Of a stretch of DNA of 64,000 nt, positions 17,851 to 24,000 are shown piece after piece; position 1 is the first letter of the stretch; the number at the start of each line of letters is the position of its first letter. Below the pieces are notes generated by a model, which had not been told where the DNA came from, did not search any database, and saw nothing but the letters and a program-made list of their open reading frames with translations. Source of the stretch: Verrucomicrobiaceae bacterium (GTDB lineage Bacteria; Verrucomicrobiota; Verrucomicrobiia; Verrucomicrobiales; Verrucomicrobiaceae); contig CANGYJ010000006.1 of assembly GCA_947458455.1 (NCBI GenBank), forward strand, positions 124,001 through 188,000, given 5' to 3'. The position numbers were made by a program, and so were the translations under genes.

Positions 17851-18915
17851 TCACGCCATCTGGCAAGCCCGTCCACCATCCACCTGATGCACGATTCCGC
17901 TCAGCGCGTCCTTCTCCGCCCAGTCGAGATTGGTCGTGGTGATGATCTTCTGCGTGCCGTTGGGCAGCAGACTCAGCAGCGCCCGGCGACGATGCGCATC
18001 CAGCTCGCCGAAGACGTCGTCGATCAGCATCAGCGGAGCCTCGCCGCGTGATTTTTCCAGCACGTGGGCTTGGGCGAGCTTCATGGAGAGCGCAAACGAC
18101 CGCTGCTGACCTTCGCTGGCAAACGTCGTCGCATCACGATCATTCAAAAACATCGCGATGTCGTCCCGGTGCGGCCCGAAGGCCGTCGAGCGTGATTTCG
18201 ACTCTTCCTCCCGCATGCCCGCCAGCGCCTCAAACAGGCTCCCGGCTTCAAAAGTGCTCGTGAAGGCAATTCGCGTGCTTTCCGCGCCTTCGCTCAAATG
18301 CGCATGCGCCGCGCTCACTTGCGGATTCAACGCCTCACACAGTTCCGCCCGCCTTTGCCACAAAACCGCCGCGAAGCCGTCCATCACCCGCGCAAAGGCA
18401 TCCGCCTGCTTCCAGGCGATCACGGCATCCCGCTTCAAAACATAGTTCCGGCCTCGCAAAGCCCGTTCATAGCCTCGCAGCGCATGCAGGTAGTCTGGAA
18501 ACATCTGGCTGGCCGCGAAGTCCAAAAAGCGCCGCCGATGCTCCGCACCGCCGCGAAGCAGATTCATGTCCCGATGGTCCATCCATACCACCAAACCGGC
18601 CGCGACGAGGTAATCCGCCGATTTGCCGCACGTCACGCCATCCAGCGCGAGACGCCTCGCCGTCGCACTTTGCGCATAGCGCAGCCGTTTCCCGCTCCAA
18701 AGCGCCTCCACGAGGCAAGTCGAGGCCTCAAAGCGCACCAACTCACCGCGAATCGTCGTCCGCGGCGATTGCAGCCGCATCAGCACACACGCCGCCTCGA
18801 TGAGCGAGGTCTTCCCCTGCGCATTCCGCCCCACCAGCAGCGTCACATCCGGATGCAGCTCCACCTTCGCCTCGGCGAAGCAGCGGAAATCACGCACAAA
18901 CAGATCGGTAAGCAT
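17851..18915 (-). CDS. recF: DNA replication and repair protein RecF
   Basis: 354 residues. RecF is an SMC-like ATPase that with RecO/RecR loads RecA at single-strand gaps. It starts with LTDLFVRDFRCFAEAKVEL. Walker A GRNAQGKTSLIEA lies near residue 30, the RecF-specific DHRDMNLLRGGAEHRRRFLD near 110-130, the signature ASEGQQRSFALSMKLA near 265 (GQQR), and Walker B LMLIDDVFGELDAHRR near 290. It is not next to dnaA/dnaN/gyrB here, but divergent from hisS across 106 bp and followed by the FKBP gene. Confidence 0.95.
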   Translation of the reverse strand: MLTDLFVRDFRCFAEAKVELHPDVTLLVGRNAQGKTSLIEAACVLMRLQSPRTTIRGELVRFEASTCLVEALWSGKRLRYAQSATARRLALDGVTCGKSADYLVAAGLVVWMDHRDMNLLRGGAEHRRRFLDFAASQMFPDYLHALRGYERALRGRNYVLKRDAVIAWKQADAFARVMDGFAAVLWQRRAELCEALNPQVSAAHAHLSEGAESTRIAFTSTFEAGSLFEALAGMREEESKSRSTAFGPHRDDIAMFLNDRDATTFASEGQQRSFALSMKLAQAHVLEKSRGEAPLMLIDDVFGELDAHRRRALLSLLPNGTQKIITTTNLDWAEKDALSGIVHQVDGGRACQMA

Positions 18916-18939
18916 GGAGGCAAAGAGCTAAGGGCAAGG

Positions 18940-18985
18940 AGCGAAGAGCCGCAACCCTGCGCAGGCATTTTCTGGGCTCTTCGCT
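18940..18985. repeat. Inverted repeat between divergent recF and hisS
   Basis: AGCGAAGAGCC at 18940-18950 pairs with GGCTCTTCGCT at 18975-18985, with a 24-nt loop. Its text (GAAGAGCC) recurs in the infB-rbfA gap near 16910. It may be an intergenic palindromic repeat or an operator. Confidence 0.5.
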
Positions 18986-19021
18986 TGATTTGGAGGCCTC
19001 CGCACGGATGAATCGCGCCCC

Positions 19022-20311
19022 ATGTCCACTTTCCGCACCGTCAAAGGCTTCCGCGACTTCTTCCCCGAAGAATGTGCGCTGCGCAATTACATCGCCGAAA
19101 CCTGGCGCGTCGTCGCACGTCGCTATGGCTTCGTCGAGTATGAGGCACCCGTCGTGGAGAGCACCGACCTCTTCCGCAAAAAAAGCGGCAATGAAATCAC
19201 CGCGCAGCTCTTCTGCTTTCGCGACAAGGCCGACCGCGAGATCACGCTGCGCCCTGAGGTGACGCCCTCGCTCGCCCGCATGGCCACCGCACGCCAGCGT
19301 GACTTCAAAAAGCCCATCAAGTGGTTCCAAATCGGCCCCTGCTTCCGCTATGAGGAGCCGCAGGAAGGCCGCGGACGCGAGTTCATCCAGTTCAATGCCG
19401 ACATCCTCGGCGACAGCGGCCCCGCCACCGCTGCGGAGCTCATCTCGCTGGCCATCGACACCATGCGCGAGTTCGGCGTCAGCGCCGACGACTTCATCAT
19501 CCGTCTCAGCAACCGCGAGATCTGGCACGGCTTCCTCACCGAGAAAAACATCGCCGCCGAACACGCCACCACCTTCCTTAGCATCATCGACAAAATCGAG
19601 CGTGCGAAGCCCGACGAGACCGAGAAAAAGCTCGTCGAGATCGGCCTCACCACCGCCGAAGTTCGCGCCTTCATGGCCTCTACGGATGAGAACCACCCCG
19701 CCTTCGCCGACTTGAAGGCCAACCTCACCGCCCGAGGCCTCTGGCAGCATGTGCGCATCGACGCCACCATCGTGCGCGGCCTCGCCTACTACACCAGCGT
19801 CGTCTTTGAGGTCTTCGATCTCAAACACGGCCTCCGCGCCCTCGCCGGCGGCGGCACTTACGACAAGCTCTGCGCCCTCATCAGCGATGGAAACGTCGAT
19901 ATGCCCGCCGCAGGCTTCGCCATGGGCGATGTCGTGCTCGGCATCCTGCTCAAGCGCACGCCCGGTGCGCAAATGAAGCTCACCAGCGCCCTCCTCGCCG
20001 CCAGCAGCATTGATGCCTTCGTCGTCATCGCCGATGAAGCCCAGCGCCCGCACGCCCTCGCCTCCATCCAGCAACTCCGCGCCGCCGGTGTGCGTATCGA
20101 TTACCCCTTCGGCTCGCAAAAAGTCGGCAAGCAATTCCAAGCCGCCGAAGACCGCAAAGCCCGCTTCGCCATCGTCTTCGGTGCCGAATATCCCGAAGTC
20201 ATCGTGAAGAACCTCATCGCCCGCTCGCAGACCTCCGTGCCTGCCGCGAGCGTCGTCGATGAAGTGCAAAAGATGCTCGCGGAGCCTGCGATTGGGCCGC
20301 TGATCGCCTGA
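19022..20311 (+). CDS. hisS: Histidyl-tRNA synthetase
   Basis: 429 residues. A class II enzyme charging tRNA-His. The N-terminal text KGFRDFFPEEC matches the family. Motif 2 is RYEEPQEGRGREFIQFN near residue 115-130. The histidine-specific loop RGLAYYTSVVFEVFD lies near 255-270, and AGGGTYDKLC follows. A C-terminal anticodon-binding domain (about 325-429) contains VRIDYPFGSQKVGKQFQAA. RPEVTPSLARM replaces the more usual RPEGT/RPENT; this variant is known in a branch of HisRS. It has its own promoter region, divergent from recF. Confidence 0.95.
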   Translation: MSTFRTVKGFRDFFPEECALRNYIAETWRVVARRYGFVEYEAPVVESTDLFRKKSGNEITAQLFCFRDKADREITLRPEVTPSLARMATARQRDFKKPIKWFQIGPCFRYEEPQEGRGREFIQFNADILGDSGPATAAELISLAIDTMREFGVSADDFIIRLSNREIWHGFLTEKNIAAEHATTFLSIIDKIERAKPDETEKKLVEIGLTTAEVRAFMASTDENHPAFADLKANLTARGLWQHVRIDATIVRGLAYYTSVVFEVFDLKHGLRALAGGGTYDKLCALISDGNVDMPAAGFAMGDVVLGILLKRTPGAQMKLTSALLAASSIDAFVVIADEAQRPHALASIQQLRAAGVRIDYPFGSQKVGKQFQAAEDRKARFAIVFGAEYPEVIVKNLIARSQTSVPAASVVDEVQKMLAEPAIGPLIA

Positions 20312-20366
20312 AACGATTTTCAGCCTATAACGACTTTTTGAAGCCTTATAGGCTGAAAATCGTTTC
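20310..20366 (+). repeat. Perfect 21-bp inverted repeat at the hisS stop
   Basis: Arms 20310-20330 and 20346-20366 are exact reverse complements (ends GAAACGATTTTC and GAAAATCGTTTC) with a 15-nt loop containing TTTTT. The left arm overlaps the final base of hisS. There is no T-run after the right arm, so it is not a standard terminator. It may end hisS mRNA, protect the 3' end, or be a mobile palindrome. Confidence 0.8.
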
Positions 20367-20466
20367 CAGTATTGAGAACCAAAATTGGCCTTCGAAGCGG
20401 CTATCCTGCGCATGGCTTCTTCTGGCACATCCGATGCTTGAAGGCTGGTGAACCCCGTTCACCGCC

Positions 20467-21048
20467 ATGATTGACTTTGCCCTCGAAAAATACCCGGTCC
20501 GTTATCCGCTCGAAACCAGCGTGCAGTGCCTCATTCGACCGCTGGAGCCTGACGACGAGCCCGGTTTCATGAAATTCCTGCTTCAAGTGCCTGAGTTTGA
20601 GCGCCTGTTCATCAAACAGCGACTCGACAACCCGGCGCTGGTCAATGAGTGGTGTGCGGATGTAGATTACGACGCCCGGCTGCCATTGCTGGCCTTTGCG
20701 GACGGGCAGGTCATCGGCCTCGCGACGCTGGAGCAGCGACACGGCGGCTGGAAGCGCCATATCGGCATGACGCATCTGCTCACGCATCCCGGCTACCGAG
20801 GCGTGGGGCTCGCGGGCATGCTCATTCGCGAGATCATCGAAGTGGCGCGGCATTGCGGCCTCTCGCACCACCAGGCGAAGTTCAATGCGGAGCGCCAGCT
20901 CGCCATCCAGGCCTTTCGAGAGGCAGGGTTCGATGAATTGATGCGCCTTCCGGGCTATGTTATGGACATGCAGGCCAAAACCCATGCCTATGTGCTCATG
21001 GGCATGAAATTGACGACCGACATCGAAAACACTGGCGCAGGCGATTGA
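20467..21048 (+). CDS. GNAT family N-acetyltransferase
   Basis: 193 residues. Acetyl-CoA-dependent acyl transfer to an unknown amine. Residues 20-190 have the GNAT order: beta strand with IRPLEPDDEPGFMKFL, the region LAFADGQVIGLATLEQR, motif A THLLTHPGYRGVGLAGMLI (near 110-120; the R/Q-x-x-G-x-G/A pyrophosphate loop is YRGVGLAG), and motif B AIQAFREAGFDELMRLPGY. No partner gene gives the substrate. It begins 100 bp downstream of the hisS palindrome, ends 38 bp upstream of the large PVC gene. Confidence 0.85.
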   Translation: MIDFALEKYPVRYPLETSVQCLIRPLEPDDEPGFMKFLLQVPEFERLFIKQRLDNPALVNEWCADVDYDARLPLLAFADGQVIGLATLEQRHGGWKRHIGMTHLLTHPGYRGVGLAGMLIREIIEVARHCGLSHHQAKFNAERQLAIQAFREAGFDELMRLPGYVMDMQAKTHAYVLMGMKLTTDIENTGAGD

Positions 21049-21086
21049 GCGATCTCGGGGGCGGTGAGCGTATCGTCTCGCACACC

Positions 21087-24000
21087 ATGAAGCTCGTTTT
21101 CGCCTGCCTTTTCCTGCTCACCACACTCGCCTCGGCGGCCACCTTCCGCGCCGGAGTCGCCACGGTGGACATCTCACCCACGGAGTTCCCACGCATCATC
21201 GCGGGTGGGTTTCTCGAAGGACGGGGTGAAAAGCTCGCGGACAAGCTCTTCGTGCGTAGTTTCGTGCTCGATGACGGCAAGATGAAGATCGCCTTTGCCA
21301 TCGTGGACACGTGCATGATGGAGCAGTCGCTCATTGATGAGGCCAAAGGCATCGCGGCGAAGCAGTGCGACATCCCGGTGGATCGCATGATGGTCAGCGC
21401 CACGCACACGCACTCCGCACCCGCCGCGATGGGCTGCCTCGGCACGCGAAAGGACACCGTGTATGCGAAATTCCTCACGCCAAAGATCGCCGAGGCCATC
21501 GTGGCGGCGGATATGGCGCTGCAACCGGCCCGCATCGGCTGGGGCAGCTACGACGACTGGGAGCACACGCACAACCGCCGCTGGATTCGCCTGCCCGGCA
21601 AAGAGGTCGTCGATCCCTTCGGCCAGCCCACAGGCCGCGCGAACATGCACCCCGGCTACCTCAGCAAAGACGTCGTCGGCCCCAGCGGCCCCGTCGATCC
21701 GCAGCTCAGCGTCATCGCGCTGCAAACGCTCGATGGCAAACCGCTCGGCGTACTCGCGAACTACTCGCAGCACTACTTTGGCACCGCGCCGGTCTCCGCT
21801 GACTACTTTGGCCTCTTCTGCCGCCACCTCGCCGCCAAAATGGGCCAGCAGGGCGATGGCAACGGCCCCTTCGTCTGCGCCATGAGCCAGGGCACCAGCG
21901 GCGACCAGATGTGGATGGACTACGGCGCGGAGAAAAAGACGATCACCCTCGACACCTACGCCTCCGAAGTCGCCGACAGCGCCCTGAAGGCCCTGCAAAC
22001 CGTGAAGTATGTCGATCACGCCCCGCTCGGCATGATCGAGAAGACCCTGGAGCTCAAGTATCGCGTCCCCGACGAAAAACGCCTCGCCTGGGCAAGACCC
22101 ATCGCCGCAAAGATCGAGAATGATGTGCCGAAGAACAAAGAGGAAGTGTATGCACGAGAGGCGCTGATCCTCCACGAACGTCAAAAGACCAGCGTGAAGC
22201 TCCAAGCCATCCGCATCGGCGACCTGAGCATCGCGACGCTGCCGAACGAGGTGTATGCGATCACGGGGTTGAAGTTGAGGGAGCGGTCGCCTTTCAAAAC
22301 GCACTTCAACATCGAGCTGGCCAATGGGGCGGAAGGTTACATTCCGCCTATAGAACAGCATGCGCTCGGTGGATACACGACTTGGCCAGCACGCACTGCT
22401 GGGCTGGGAATCACTGCTGAATTTAAAATTCTGGATGGACTCTCGGGTGCAATTAAAAGCCTCACTGATGAGAAGCGGAATATTTCCGCCGATCAAATGG
22501 CAGCCTATCAAGAGACTGTCATCGATTCGAAGCCCCTGGCATACTTTCGCTGCGAAGACTTTAGCTTTATGATGAGAGATGAGGTTACTCCATGGAACGT
22601 AATCATTCAGCCAGAACAGATGAAATGCGCTTTTTATCTTCCAGGACCTGGCAGCGGGCTTGGTTTTGGGGGGGAATCTGCTCTCACTCCATCTGCGTTT
22701 TCGGGGCCGAATGCCATCAATCGCGCAGTGCATTTAGCTGGAGGAAGTCTGAAGACGGATTGGCGAGCGATTTTCAAACAAAAGAGCTACTCAGCTACCC
22801 AAAACACGATCGCCCTCTGGTTTTGGCTCGGTCACGAAAGCGGCGCGAGCGATCGCACGGGCGAGTTGATCAACGCGCTGGGGGTCAGCTTGAAGGCGCA
22901 TCAGTTCCCGGATCACACGGTGAGGCTCGAATGGGGAGATAAAGTGGCTTCGGCTTCAGCCGAAGATTCTGATTCGGCTAAAGCCGAAGCCACTTTGTTT
23001 GCCGACGACTGGCATTTCGCCGTGCTCATTCGCGATGGCGAAAACGTGCGCGTGCATCTCGATGGCTCGGAGAAGCCTGTTTTGACCGGAAAGGCCGGGA
23101 AAGCGGCGAATGAAGTGCTTTTTGGTCAAGGACTTGAAGGTCGGCTGGATGAGATCACGATCTGGGATCGCGTGATCGAGCCATCACTCATCGCGAAGCT
23201 TTGGAACATCTCGAAAGTGGGCGAGGAGAATGCGAAGCGGGCGGTTTCGCGAGCGGAGCGGAAGAAGCGTGGTGCAGCCGTCTCGGCTGCTCAGAAGGAC
23301 GCAGTCCAGAGGACTGCACCACACTCGGAAAACTGGTCCGCGTCGATGCGCTTCAAGAACACAAAGGCGAACAACGTCAGCGCGGTGACGGCTTACCTCA
23401 TCTCCCGCGGACCGAAGGGGGATCATCAAGCGCCGGGAGATCACCTTGGCATTGGCGGCAGCTACAAAGACTCCGAACCCGGCAAACTCTTCGTCTTCAA
23501 TGGCAACGCGGCCTCTCAAATCGTGCGCGGCACGACGGTGATCGAGCCGGGCACGTGGAATGACGTGAAGCTCGAGCGTCTCGGCTCACGCGTGAAGGTG
23601 ACGCTCAATGGCAAGATGGAGATCGATGCCGAAGTGCCCGTCACCGCGCCAGGTGCGAAGGAATTGTTCTTTGGCCAGCGATGCGATGACTTCGCGCCGC
23701 TGGAGGGTGAGTTTGAGAAGGTGGAGGTCGCCGGTTTGGAAAGTGGTGCAGCCGTCGCGGCTGCTTCAAAGAACGCAGGCGAGACGCCTGCACCACACTC
23801 CCAACCCCTCTCCCCCGAGGAATCCGCGAAGAAATGGCATGTGCGCGAGGGCTACCGTATCGAACTCGTCGCGGCGGAGCCGGTGGTGCTCGATCCGGTG
23901 GCGTTTGATTGGGATGAGCAGGGCCGCCTGTGGGTCATCGAGATGGCGGACTACCCGCTGGGCATGGATGGCAATGGCAAGGCCGGCGGACGCGTCGTGC

